NCBI GenBank assembly: GCA_041178325.1 | Contig: JBEGVN010000086.1 | Coordinates: 1 to 60,375, forward strand | Source of the DNA: UBA6136 sp041178325 | GTDB lineage: Bacteria > Pseudomonadota > Gammaproteobacteria > Methylococcales > Methylococcaceae | Direction of reading: 5' to 3' | Length of the DNA stretch: 60,375 nt | In this document: piece by piece, positions 16,456 through 24,740 of the stretch | Layout of the letters: the number at the start of each line of letters is the position of its first letter | How positions within the stretch are numbered: the first letter of the stretch is position 1 | The notes under the pieces: model-generated | Databases searched by the model: none | What the model saw: only the letters and a program-made list of their open reading frames with translations | What the model was told of the DNA's origin: nothing | Made by a program: the position numbers and the translations under genes

Positions 16456-17636
16456 TGAAAGGGCTTTGCGTATTAGGTTCCACAGGGTCAATCGGGGTTA
16501 GCACACTGGATGTAGCCGGTCGTCATCCCGATGAATACCGTGTCATCGCCCTGACGGCCAACGGTAATTGGGAGCGTCTTGCCGAGCAGTGCGAGGCTTT
16601 TCGTCCCGGTTATGCGGTGATGATTGATCCCGTTCAAGCCGACCGACTGAAGGCTGCCCTCAAAGCGAAAGGCGTGACCGAAACACAGGTCCTGACTGGG
16701 GCCAAAGCGCTCGAAGAGGTCAGTACGTTACCCGAGGTCGACTCGGTCATGGCGGCCATTGTGGGGGCAGCGGGATTGCTTCCAACGCTTGCGGCTGCGC
16801 GAGCGGGCAAGACGATTCTATTGGCCAACAAGGAAGCCTTGGTCATGTCAGGCCCTTTATTCATGACTGCGGTGGTTCAGTCTGGGGCGGCTCTGCTTCC
16901 TATTGATAGTGAACACAATGCCATTTTCCAGTGTATGCCTGCGCAATATCGCGCAGGACAGCAGGCTCCGGAAGTCCGCCGAATTCTTCTAACGGCATCC
17001 GGTGGTCCCTTCCTTCGCAAGGCACTGAATGAGCTTCATGATGTTACGCCGGATCAGGCGGTCGCCCATCCTAACTGGGTCATGGGGCGTAAGATCTCTG
17101 TCGATTCAGCCACCATGATGAACAAGGGGCTCGAATTGATTGAGGCTTGTCTTCTGTTCAATACCCCGGCGGATAAGGTGCAGGTTGTGGTCCACCCTCA
17201 GAGCGTCATTCATTCGATGGTCGATTATGTCGATGGATCTGTGCTGGCTCAGATGGGTTGCCCCGATATGCGAATTCCGATTGCCCACGCAATGGCTTGG
17301 CCTGAGCGCTTCTCCTCCGGTGCGGAACCCTTGGATCTGTTCCAGGTCAAAAGATTAGACTTCGAAGCCCCTGATTTCGAGCGCTTCCCGTGCCTTCAGC
17401 GGGCTTACGACGCGGTTCGTGCAGGAGATTCAATGCCTGCCATTCTGAATGCGGCCAATGAGATTGCCGTTGCCTCTTTCCTTGATGGGCATATATGTTT
17501 TACCGCGATACCAGACGTGATCAAACACGCCATGGATACGGTAGAAAATCTCAAGGCAACGGATATTGACGCTGTTCTCGAGGCTGATGCGGTTGCCCGT
17601 AAGGTCGCTGACGCTTACATTGCAAAACTGAACTAA
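16455..17636 (+). CDS. dxr: 1-deoxy-D-xylulose 5-phosphate reductoisomerase
   Basis: A 393-residue NADPH-dependent enzyme that makes methylerythritol phosphate, the committed step of the MEP isoprenoid route. Motifs: VLGSTGSIGVSTLDV (NADPH binding), TILLANKEALVMSG, LLPIDSEHNAIFQCM (metal-binding aspartate and glutamate), LTASGGPFL, and NWVMGRKISVDSATMMNKGL. C-terminal ILNAANEIAVASFL is also typical. Length is standard. Confidence 0.98.
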   Translation: MKGLCVLGSTGSIGVSTLDVAGRHPDEYRVIALTANGNWERLAEQCEAFRPGYAVMIDPVQADRLKAALKAKGVTETQVLTGAKALEEVSTLPEVDSVMAAIVGAAGLLPTLAAARAGKTILLANKEALVMSGPLFMTAVVQSGAALLPIDSEHNAIFQCMPAQYRAGQQAPEVRRILLTASGGPFLRKALNELHDVTPDQAVAHPNWVMGRKISVDSATMMNKGLELIEACLLFNTPADKVQVVVHPQSVIHSMVDYVDGSVLAQMGCPDMRIPIAHAMAWPERFSSGAEPLDLFQVKRLDFEAPDFERFPCLQRAYDAVRAGDSMPAILNAANEIAVASFLDGHICFTAIPDVIKHAMDTVENLKATDIDAVLEADAVARKVADAYIAKLN

Positions 17637-17659
17637 CCATTGGAGTTCATACTGAACTG

Positions 17660-19096
17660 ATGTCCTCACTTCCCCACACCCTGTTTTATTTCGCGCTGGC
17701 ACTGGTTGTCCTCATCGCGGTTCATGAGTTTGGCCACTATTGGGTAGCGCGCAAATTGGGGGTCAAGGTCCTTAGGTTTTCCCTCGGCTTTGGCAAAGTG
17801 ATTTGGCGGCATCAGAAATCACCGGATGACACGGAATTCACGCTATCCCTTTTACCTCTTGGAGGTTATGTGCGGATGGTGGATGAAAGGGAGGGTCCGG
17901 TTGATGACAAAGACCTTCCTGTCTCATTCAATCGAAAGCCTCTGGCCTCCCGTGCAGCCATCGTGGTTGCTGGACCCTTATTCAATTTGCTTTTGGCCGT
18001 TGTGGTGTACTGGATCACCTTCATGTGGGGGGAGACCGGTAGCCGTCCGATCGTGGGAAAGCTGGATCCTTCAAGCATTGCCGCTCAGGCGGGTTTTGAG
18101 CAGGGCGATGAAATCCGGTCGGTTGATGGGCGGGTAACGCCCACTTGGCCGATGGCGATCGGCGCCATCCTTGAGCGCGTGATTGAAGAAGAAGCCATAT
18201 CGGTCGAGGTGATTGCAGCAGATGGTGCTGTGCATCAGCGCGATTTGGCACTTCCAAGCGCGGCACTTGAAAATCCCGAAAAAGTGATCGAATCTCTGGG
18301 GCTCAAACCCTTTGAGGTTCCCCTCCTGCCTGTGATTGAAAAAACCGAGCCGGGAAGTGCAGCGGAAAAAGCCGGCTTTTTGCCCGGCGATCGCATCCTG
18401 AAGGCCGATGGGCAAGCCATCAAGGACTGGCGCGAATGGGCAGAAATGGTTCGAGCACGTCCTGAGATGCCCATTGACGTACTGATTGATCGTGGTGGTG
18501 CCCAGTCAAAGCTAACGGTGATCCCTGCTGCAATCTATCCGGATGCGAAGAATCAGGGCGAAGGCCTGGTGCGAAAAATCATTCGCCGAATGGCCGGCCG
18601 TGAGGCGCCCGAAGCCAAGCCTTCCACACCTCCCTTCGGAAAAGTCGGTGCACAGGTCCGAGTCCCCGAAGAGCTTTTTAAAGAAGTCGAGGTTGAGTAT
18701 CGTCTCGGGCCTTGGGATGCCCTTGTCGCGGCAACGGAGAGAACCACCGACTATGCCCTGGCCACCTTTAAAATTGCGGGCCGCATGGTGGTTGGGCGCG
18801 CAGCTGTCGACAATTTGAGCGGACCGATCAGTATCGCTCAATTGGCTGGGCGTTCTGCAAGTCTTGGGTTTGATCATTTCCTGAGGTTTTTAGCGCTGGT
18901 GAGCATCAGCCTTGGGGTTCTGAATCTCTTGCCGATCCCTGTGCTTGATGGAGGGCACCTTGTTTTCTTCGGGATTGAGGCGCTCAGGGGGCGTCCTCTG
19001 TCTGATCAGACCCAGATCCGTCTGCAGCAGATCGGGATGACGATCCTGATGAGTTTGATGTTGTTGGGGATTTATCTGGATGTAGGCAGGCTTTGA
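17660..19096 (+). CDS. rseP: Intramembrane zinc metalloprotease RseP (site-2 protease)
   Basis: A 478-residue inner-membrane protease that cleaves the anti-sigma factor RseA after DegS, releasing sigma-E. The zinc motif is VHEFGHYWVARKLG in the first helix and the second active-site motif is NLLPIPVLDGGHL near residue 420; two PDZ domains lie between. Compared with the Escherichia coli protein there is an extra basic and proline-rich stretch of about 25 residues (around KIIRRMAGREAPEAKPS) between the second PDZ and the next helix. The sigma-E operon is 26 kb away in this window. dsbC, not bamA, follows it. Confidence 0.96.
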   Translation: MSSLPHTLFYFALALVVLIAVHEFGHYWVARKLGVKVLRFSLGFGKVIWRHQKSPDDTEFTLSLLPLGGYVRMVDEREGPVDDKDLPVSFNRKPLASRAAIVVAGPLFNLLLAVVVYWITFMWGETGSRPIVGKLDPSSIAAQAGFEQGDEIRSVDGRVTPTWPMAIGAILERVIEEEAISVEVIAADGAVHQRDLALPSAALENPEKVIESLGLKPFEVPLLPVIEKTEPGSAAEKAGFLPGDRILKADGQAIKDWREWAEMVRARPEMPIDVLIDRGGAQSKLTVIPAAIYPDAKNQGEGLVRKIIRRMAGREAPEAKPSTPPFGKVGAQVRVPEELFKEVEVEYRLGPWDALVAATERTTDYALATFKIAGRMVVGRAAVDNLSGPISIAQLAGRSASLGFDHFLRFLALVSISLGVLNLLPIPVLDGGHLVFFGIEALRGRPLSDQTQIRLQQIGMTILMSLMLLGIYLDVGRL

Positions 19097-19113
19097 ACGT
19101 TAAAGAGGAACAC

Positions 19114-19860
19114 ATGAAATATCTGATTCTTGGGGCGATTTCAGCGCTCTCCCTGTTCACTGGGGTGGTTTCAGCCGACAGTAAGACCGTCGAGGCCGCA
19201 TTGAAGCAGGAATTGCCCAGCATTAAGCCCGATAGCATTACGGAGTCCCCGGTCAAAGGCCTCTATGAAGTGGTTGTTGGTGCTCGACTCTTCTACGTTT
19301 CAGAGGATGGAAAGTTTTTGATCCATGGCTCAATCATGGATCTTAAAACGCGTGAAGATCTTAGCGATCGGCGCCTTGGAGCCATTCGACTGAAGGCTTT
19401 GGAGAAGGTCGGCCTGGATAACATGATTGTCTTCAAGCCCAAGATTCAAAAACACTTTATCTATGTCTTCACGGATATCGATTGTGGTTATTGCCGGAAA
19501 CTGCACTCTCAAGTCGAGGATTACCTTCGTGAGGGCATTGAAGTGCGGTACCTGTTCTTCCCTCGCGCCGGCAAGGACAGCGATTCCTACCATAAGGCTG
19601 TCACGGTCTGGTGTGCCAAGGATCGCAATGCCGCTTTGACCCGCGCGAAGAACGGCGAGAGCTTTAGCCAGAAAACGTGCAAGAATCCTGTGGATGAGCA
19701 CATGGCCCTGGCTCAGGCGATGGGAGCCAATGGCACTCCAATGATCGTCACTGACAAAGGCGTGATCATTCCGGGATATGTTCCGGCAAAGGAGTTGGTC
19801 AAGGAGTTGGACGGCGTTTCTGAAGCGGCGGCACCTGACGCCAAGGCCGATTCGAAATAA
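19114..19860 (+). CDS. dsbC: Thiol:disulfide interchange protein DsbC
   Basis: A 248-residue periplasmic disulfide isomerase. It has a signal peptide MKYLILGAISALSLFTGVVS with cleavage after A, then an N-terminal dimerisation domain, then a thioredoxin fold with active site DIDCGYCRKLH (about residues 124-134) and cis-proline in NGTPMIV. A second cysteine pair (VWCAKD and KTCKNP) matches the structural disulfide of DsbC. I start at ATG 19114, with AAAGAGGA upstream, and not the TTG 19093 inside rseP. dsbC is more often next to xerD; here it follows rseP. Confidence 0.95.
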   Translation: MKYLILGAISALSLFTGVVSADSKTVEAALKQELPSIKPDSITESPVKGLYEVVVGARLFYVSEDGKFLIHGSIMDLKTREDLSDRRLGAIRLKALEKVGLDNMIVFKPKIQKHFIYVFTDIDCGYCRKLHSQVEDYLREGIEVRYLFFPRAGKDSDSYHKAVTVWCAKDRNAALTRAKNGESFSQKTCKNPVDEHMALAQAMGANGTPMIVTDKGVIIPGYVPAKELVKELDGVSEAAAPDAKADSK

Positions 19861-19864
19861 GACT

Positions 19865-19898
19865 CTGGCAGGAAAGCTTAAGGGAGCTTTCTTGCCAG
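19865..19898. terminator. Shared hairpin at the dsbC/mutS convergence
   Basis: A 14-base-pair stem (19865-19878 with 19885-19898, one G-T pair, loop TAAGGG) lies between the convergent dsbC and mutS genes and includes the last codons of mutS. T-runs are weak on both sides, so it is probably a bidirectional stop or message-stabilising stem, not a textbook terminator. Confidence 0.5.
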
Positions 19899-22448
19899 CT
19901 TTAGTCGGAACAAAAGGTCGAGCGCTTCTCGGGGCGTGACGCTATCAGGGTCAATGGTATCCAGTAGCTCAAGAGCAGGGTCGGGTGCCTGACTTTCAAA
20001 AAGATCGAGTTGCCGTAGCCCTGGCCGCGCGCCTTGTTCCTGTGCGGTTTTCCTTTCAAGGGAAACCAGCTTCTCACGGGCCCGCCGGAGCACCACCTTA
20101 GGGACTCCGGCAAGCGCAGCCACCTCTAATCCATAACTTTGATTGGCTGGGCCTTCTTTGACGGCATGAAGGAAGACCACCCCGTTCTGGTGCTCCACAG
20201 CATCAAGATGCACGTTATCCACCTCAGAAAATTCATCTGCAAGTGTGATCAATTCGAAGTAGTGCGTTGCAAACAGGGTCATGGCTCCTGTCACGCGTGC
20301 CAGATGCTCTGCAGTGGCAAAAGCAAGAGACAGGCCATCGAAGGTGCTGGTTCCGCGGCCGATTTCATCCATTAGGACGAGGCTGCTGGCGGTTGCGTGA
20401 TGCAGGATATTTGCGGTTTCGGTCATCTCGACCATGAAGGTTGATCGTCCGCTGGCCAGGTCATCAGATGCCCCGATACGCGTGAAAATCCGATCGATAG
20501 GCCCCATGACCGAACGTTCGGCCGGGACGTGGCTTCCAATATGGGCGAGAAGTACAATCACAGCAGCCTGCCGCATATAGGTGGACTTACCACCCATGTT
20601 GGGGCCTGTGATGACCAGCATGCGCCGACTCTCATTCAGCACGAGATCATTGGGAACAAAAGGATCCTTAAGAACACTCTCGACCACCGGATGCCTTCCG
20701 GCGAGGATACTCAACCCGGGTTCGTCGGTCAGTTCAGGACGCGTCCACTGGAGTTTTTCCGATCGATGGGCGAGATTGGAGAGCACATCGAGGGTGGCAA
20801 GGCCGTCTCCGAGGGCCTTGAGGTCTGAAATCTCATCTCCAAGACGATCCAAAAGACCCTCCCAAAGCGCCTTTTCACATGCCAGGGCTCGTTCCTTGGC
20901 GCCCAGAATTTTGTCTTCAAATTGTTTGAGCTCGGGCGTGATATAGCGCTCGACGCCCTTGAGCGTCTGGCGTCGGACATATTCGACGGGGACTTTATCA
21001 GCCTGAAGTCGCGAGCATTCAAGGTAGAAGCCCTGAACTCTGTTGAATCCGACCTTCAGGTTGGAAATTCCAGTTCGTTCACGCTCGCGTTGCTCGAGAT
21101 CCAAGAGAAACTGGTCGTGATTGAGGCTGAGCTGCCGTAATTCGTCGAGCTCCGCATGATAGCCCTCGGCAATGACGCCCCCGTCGCGAATCAACATCGG
21201 CGGATTTTCGACGATGGCCCGTGTGAGTAGCTGGTGAATCGCAGGCCTTGGCTTTAAAGCCTCGGCGAGATGGGCAAGAAGGGAGCTTTCCGTGTTTTCG
21301 AGTGCGTTCTTGAGTCGGGGCAATGCATCCAGCGTCATCCGAAGCATGGCCAGATCACGCGGTCTTGCCGAGCGCAATGCAATCCGTGAGGCAATCCGCT
21401 CGACATCGCCTACAGCGTGCAAGATCTCCCGTAAGCGATCAAATTGACGCCCTTCCAAAAGGATCGCTACGGCATCGTGTCGGGCCTCGATGAGACGGCG
21501 GTCTCTCAAGGGCTGATGAAGCCAGCGACGAAGCAGCCGGCCTCCCATGGTGGTCACGGTTCGGTCAAGGACACCAAACAGGGTGAAATCGAGGCGGCCA
21601 GAGGGGTGAAAATCAAGCTCAAGGTTCCGGCGGCTGGCGGCATCCAGTGCAATGGTGGTGTCCTGACTCTCCATGCGCATCCCTTGGATATGCGGGAGGG
21701 CAGACTGTTGCGTTTCCTTAACATACTGCAACAGGGCTCCGGCCGCACCCAAGACTTCAGGATGGTGATCGCATTCGAAGGCCGTCAGATCCTTGACGGC
21801 AAACTGCCTTTGAAGCGTGACCCTGGCGCTGGCTGGATCAAAGTGCCAGGCAGCACGCCGGACCAAGCCCTTTCGCTCTAACAGGAAGGCGGGTAGGGGG
21901 AAGTCCTCGCTGACCAGAAGCTCGGCCGGGTCGAGACGCTCAAGCTCTGACTGCAGAGTGGCGAGTGAAGGGATACGTTCGCCGATGAAGCGTCCACCGG
22001 CCAGATCGAGAATCGCAAGGCCTAAGGATTTATTGGCGCTTGATAACGCGATCAGGAGATTGTCGCGCCGCTCTTCGAGCAGGGCTTCCTCGGTGACGGT
22101 GCCGGGAGTAAGAACTCGAACGACACGTCGCTCGACCGGTCCTTTGGTTGTTTGGGGATCGCCGATCTGCTCACAGATTGCGACGGACTCCCCGACGCGA
22201 ATCAACTTGGCAAGGTAGCCTTCAGCGGCATGATAAGGCACACCGGCCATCGGAATGGGGGCGCCGGCAGATTCCCCTCGTGCCGTCAGTGTGATGTCGA
22301 GCAGTCGAGAGGCTTTTTTGGCGTCCTCATAGAACAATTCGTAAAAATCTCCCATGCGGAAAAAGACCAGGCGCTCGGGATGCTCGGCCTTGATCGACAG
22401 ATACTGCTGCATCAGGGGAGTATGTTTTACCTCTGGCATTTCTTGCAT
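19878..22448 (-). CDS. mutS: DNA mismatch repair protein MutS
   Basis: An 856-residue mismatch-binding ATPase. The mismatch-reading phenylalanine is in FFRMGDFYELF (about 29-39); Walker A is ITGPNMGGKSTYMRQ (about 614-628), followed by FTRIGASDDLASGRSTFMVEM and the Walker B segment SLVLMDEIGRGTSTFDG. The C-terminal dimerisation segment is the expected size. It is the only leftward gene between 11352 and 38723, sitting between dsbC and pncC as in many gammaproteobacteria where mutS neighbours recA. Confidence 0.97.
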   Translation of the reverse strand: MQEMPEVKHTPLMQQYLSIKAEHPERLVFFRMGDFYELFYEDAKKASRLLDITLTARGESAGAPIPMAGVPYHAAEGYLAKLIRVGESVAICEQIGDPQTTKGPVERRVVRVLTPGTVTEEALLEERRDNLLIALSSANKSLGLAILDLAGGRFIGERIPSLATLQSELERLDPAELLVSEDFPLPAFLLERKGLVRRAAWHFDPASARVTLQRQFAVKDLTAFECDHHPEVLGAAGALLQYVKETQQSALPHIQGMRMESQDTTIALDAASRRNLELDFHPSGRLDFTLFGVLDRTVTTMGGRLLRRWLHQPLRDRRLIEARHDAVAILLEGRQFDRLREILHAVGDVERIASRIALRSARPRDLAMLRMTLDALPRLKNALENTESSLLAHLAEALKPRPAIHQLLTRAIVENPPMLIRDGGVIAEGYHAELDELRQLSLNHDQFLLDLEQRERERTGISNLKVGFNRVQGFYLECSRLQADKVPVEYVRRQTLKGVERYITPELKQFEDKILGAKERALACEKALWEGLLDRLGDEISDLKALGDGLATLDVLSNLAHRSEKLQWTRPELTDEPGLSILAGRHPVVESVLKDPFVPNDLVLNESRRMLVITGPNMGGKSTYMRQAAVIVLLAHIGSHVPAERSVMGPIDRIFTRIGASDDLASGRSTFMVEMTETANILHHATASSLVLMDEIGRGTSTFDGLSLAFATAEHLARVTGAMTLFATHYFELITLADEFSEVDNVHLDAVEHQNGVVFLHAVKEGPANQSYGLEVAALAGVPKVVLRRAREKLVSLERKTAQEQGARPGLRQLDLFESQAPDPALELLDTIDPDSVTPREALDLLFRLKLARKLP

Positions 22449-22527
22449 TGGGATGGTGTATTGAATCTGAGGGCGATGAACTTAATGTTAAGCGACAACT
22501 TTATGGGACATTGTAAGGGGGCTCGGC

Positions 22528-23031
22528 ATGTCAGCACAGAATGAACTAGAACAATACGCAGCCCGCCTGGGATCTTTGCTGGAAACGGCGGGGCAGACTC
22601 TGGTTACGGCCGAATCATGTACCGGTGGGGGTATTGCTCAGGCGGTGACTGCTATTGCGGGAAGCTCGGCGTGGTTTGACCGAGGCTTCGTGACCTATAG
22701 CAATTCCGCTAAAACCGAGATGCTAGCGGTGTCCCCTGCCTTGATTGAGCGACATGGGGCGGTCAGCGAGGAGGTGGTAAAGGCGATGACCTACGGGGCT
22801 TTGCAGGCGTCACGTGCGGACTGGGTGATCGCAGTGAGCGGCATTGCCGGACCTGGCGGAGGGAGTGCAGAAAAGCCTGTGGGGACCGTTTGGTTGGCAT
22901 GGCAACAACGCGGATCCAGGGCTTTCACCGAGCGGGCGCTGTTTGCAGGGGATCGGACTTCGGTTCGTGAGCAGACGGTAAAGAGGGCCCTGGAGGTTCT
23001 TGCCGAATGGCTTGAAGTTCGGCGGGTTTGA
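22528..23031 (+). CDS. pncC: Nicotinamide-nucleotide amidase (CinA C-terminal domain protein)
   Basis: A 167-residue stand-alone CinA C-terminal domain, which deamidates nicotinamide mononucleotide to recycle it into NAD. Motifs: LVTAESCTGGGIAQAVT with the catalytic serine, SSAWFDRGFVTYSN, and AVSGIAGPGGGSAEKPVGTVW. The full CinA N-terminal domain is absent, as is normal for PncC. A ribosome site (AAGGGGG) lies 7-8 bases before the ATG. It precedes recA, a widespread pairing. Confidence 0.95.
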   Translation: MSAQNELEQYAARLGSLLETAGQTLVTAESCTGGGIAQAVTAIAGSSAWFDRGFVTYSNSAKTEMLAVSPALIERHGAVSEEVVKAMTYGALQASRADWVIAVSGIAGPGGGSAEKPVGTVWLAWQQRGSRAFTERALFAGDRTSVREQTVKRALEVLAEWLEVRRV

Positions 23032-23048
23032 CAGGATTGAGCAACGGC

Positions 23049-23077
23049 TTGAGTCGTGTGTTAGCATAAGCTATACG
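23049..23077 (+). promoter_or_regulatory. Candidate recA promoter with an inverted repeat
   Basis: TTGAGT (23049-23054) and TATACG (23072-23077) are 17 bases apart. An inverted repeat TAGC-ATAA-GCTA (23062-23073) lies in the spacer and enters the -10, so it could be an operator. It is not the CTGT-N8-ACAG LexA box of Escherichia coli. The 120-base leader that follows can form several short stems (CCGGG/CCCGG near 23078-23093; CGGGT/ACCCG near 23146-23157). Confidence 0.45.
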
Positions 23078-23198
23078 TCCGGGGTCTGGCCCGGTCATGA
23101 CGCGCAGCCTTCGGGGGACGCTTTTCCATGCGGAAAGCGGGTGTACCCGTCAACCGGGGCTGTGAGATAATCACCCGCTTGATGGAGCCTGAAGTCTG

Positions 23199-24245
23199 AT
23201 GGACGAGAATAAGCAAAAGGCGCTAAGCGCCGCCCTTTCCCAGATCGAAAAGCAGTTTGGTAAAGGTTCGGTGATGCGGATGGGCGATACCCCCGCGACC
23301 CGTGACCTCGAAGTGATCCCGACAGGATCCTTGGCGCTTGATGTTGCCTTGGGATGTGGCGGGCTTCCGCGTGGCCGCATTGTCGAGATATACGGTCCGG
23401 AGTCTTCGGGCAAAACCACCCTCACGCTTGAAGTAATTGCCCAGGCGCAGAAACTCGGCGGGGTGGCCGCGTTCATCGATGCTGAGCATGCCTTGGATCC
23501 GGGTTATGCGGAAAAAATCGGCGTCAATTTGGATGAGCTTCTGGTTTCGCAGCCGGATACCGGTGAGCAGGCGCTTGAGATCGCCGATATGCTGGTCCGT
23601 TCGGGTGGTGTTGACATCGTGGTCGTAGACTCCGTTGCTGCTTTGACCCCAAAAGCTGAAATTGAAGGCGAGATGGGCGATTCCCATGTCGGTCTGCAGG
23701 CGCGACTGATGTCCCAGGCCCTCAGGAAGCTGACGGCGAACATCAAACGGTCCAACACTCTGGTCATCTTCATCAATCAGATCCGAATGAAGATCGGCGT
23801 GATGTTTGGCAGTCCGGAAACGACGACCGGTGGCAACGCGCTAAAGTTTTATGCTTCGGTTCGACTGGATATCCGACGGGTGGGCGCGATCAAGTCCGGG
23901 GATGAGGTCATCGGTAATGAGACCCGTGTCAAGGTGGTCAAGAATAAGGTGGCTCCGCCGTTTCGCAATGCAGAGTTCGAGATCATCTATGGCGAGGGTG
24001 TCTCCCGTGAAGGGGAACTTGTGGATCTCGGTGTGACCCATGAACTCCTGCAGAAGGCAGGCTCCTGGTACAGCTACGAAGGTGACCGCGTTGGGCAAGG
24101 GAAGGACAACGTGAAAACGTTCCTGAAGGACCATCCGGATATCGCCGATGCGCTCGAGTCGCGCATCCGGGAAAAAACCCTCGGCGCCTCCTCTGCTCGG
24201 TCTGGGGGGAGCAAGGCCGTGGATGAAGTTGAGGGTGACATCTGA
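23199..24245 (+). CDS. recA: Recombinase RecA
   Basis: A 348-residue ATPase that forms filaments on single-stranded DNA, drives strand exchange and triggers LexA self-cleavage. Walker A is GPESSGKTTLTL (about residues 67-78), DAEHALDP follows, Walker B is VDIVVVDSVAAL, loop 1 contains EIEGEMGDSHVGLQARLMSQ and loop 2 contains GVMFGSPETTTGGNALKF. The acidic C-terminus ends EVEGDI. Its TGA stop overlaps the likely CTG start of recX. Confidence 0.99.
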   Translation: MDENKQKALSAALSQIEKQFGKGSVMRMGDTPATRDLEVIPTGSLALDVALGCGGLPRGRIVEIYGPESSGKTTLTLEVIAQAQKLGGVAAFIDAEHALDPGYAEKIGVNLDELLVSQPDTGEQALEIADMLVRSGGVDIVVVDSVAALTPKAEIEGEMGDSHVGLQARLMSQALRKLTANIKRSNTLVIFINQIRMKIGVMFGSPETTTGGNALKFYASVRLDIRRVGAIKSGDEVIGNETRVKVVKNKVAPPFRNAEFEIIYGEGVSREGELVDLGVTHELLQKAGSWYSYEGDRVGQGKDNVKTFLKDHPDIADALESRIREKTLGASSARSGGSKAVDEVEGDI

Positions 24246-24715
24246 CCGAGGATCAGGAGACGCGACAGGCGGTTGAGGCGGCCTGTCTTCGCTATCTCGC
24301 CCGGCGGGAGCACAGCCGCGCAGAGCTACGGCAAAAGCTGTTGCGGGCCGGCTTTCCCGACGAATTGGTCGCTGACGTCATCGTTGAATTTGAGCGTAAG
24401 GGTTATCAAAGTGATCGCCGTTACGCGGAGGTGCTCTCCGGACACCGGGCGCGACAGGGCTATGGTCCGTTGCGTGTCCATGCGGAGTTGCGCCAAAAAG
24501 GAGTTGCTGAGAGGGATGTAAGCCCTCTGGCTCGGGAAGAATATGCGGAGGCTCTGGAAAGTGCCTATACCCGAAGGTATGGGGGCACTTTGCCGCAATC
24601 TGATTCTGAACGGGCGACTCGGGAGCGCTTTCTTCTTCGAAGAGGGTTCTCCGGGGAAGCGATTCGACAATTTTTTCGCCGGCTGAGGAATGTTCAGGCC
24701 GGCGATTCAGAATAA
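24242..24715 (+). CDS. recX: Regulatory protein RecX, apparently starting at CTG
   Basis: A 157-residue helical-repeat protein that caps and limits RecA filaments. The conserved N-terminal block EAACLRYLARREHSRAELRQ is in frame from the recA stop onward, but this frame holds no ATG, GTG or TTG until TTG 24341, which would cut the first third off. CTG 24242 overlaps the recA TGA (CTGA) and has GAGGG 6 bases upstream, so I use it. The rest shows FERKGYQSDRRYAEVLSGHR and the third repeat near the C-terminus (ERFLLRRGFSGEAI). Overlap with recA implies coupled synthesis. Confidence 0.8.
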   Translation: MTEDQETRQAVEAACLRYLARREHSRAELRQKLLRAGFPDELVADVIVEFERKGYQSDRRYAEVLSGHRARQGYGPLRVHAELRQKGVAERDVSPLAREEYAEALESAYTRRYGGTLPQSDSERATRERFLLRRGFSGEAIRQFFRRLRNVQAGDSE

Positions 24716-24740
24716 CAACGACGACGAACATGGCAGCAGC

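Noticed and set aside
23032..23198. Escherichia coli-type LexA box before recA
   Set aside because: No CTGT-N8-ACAG pattern was found on either strand.
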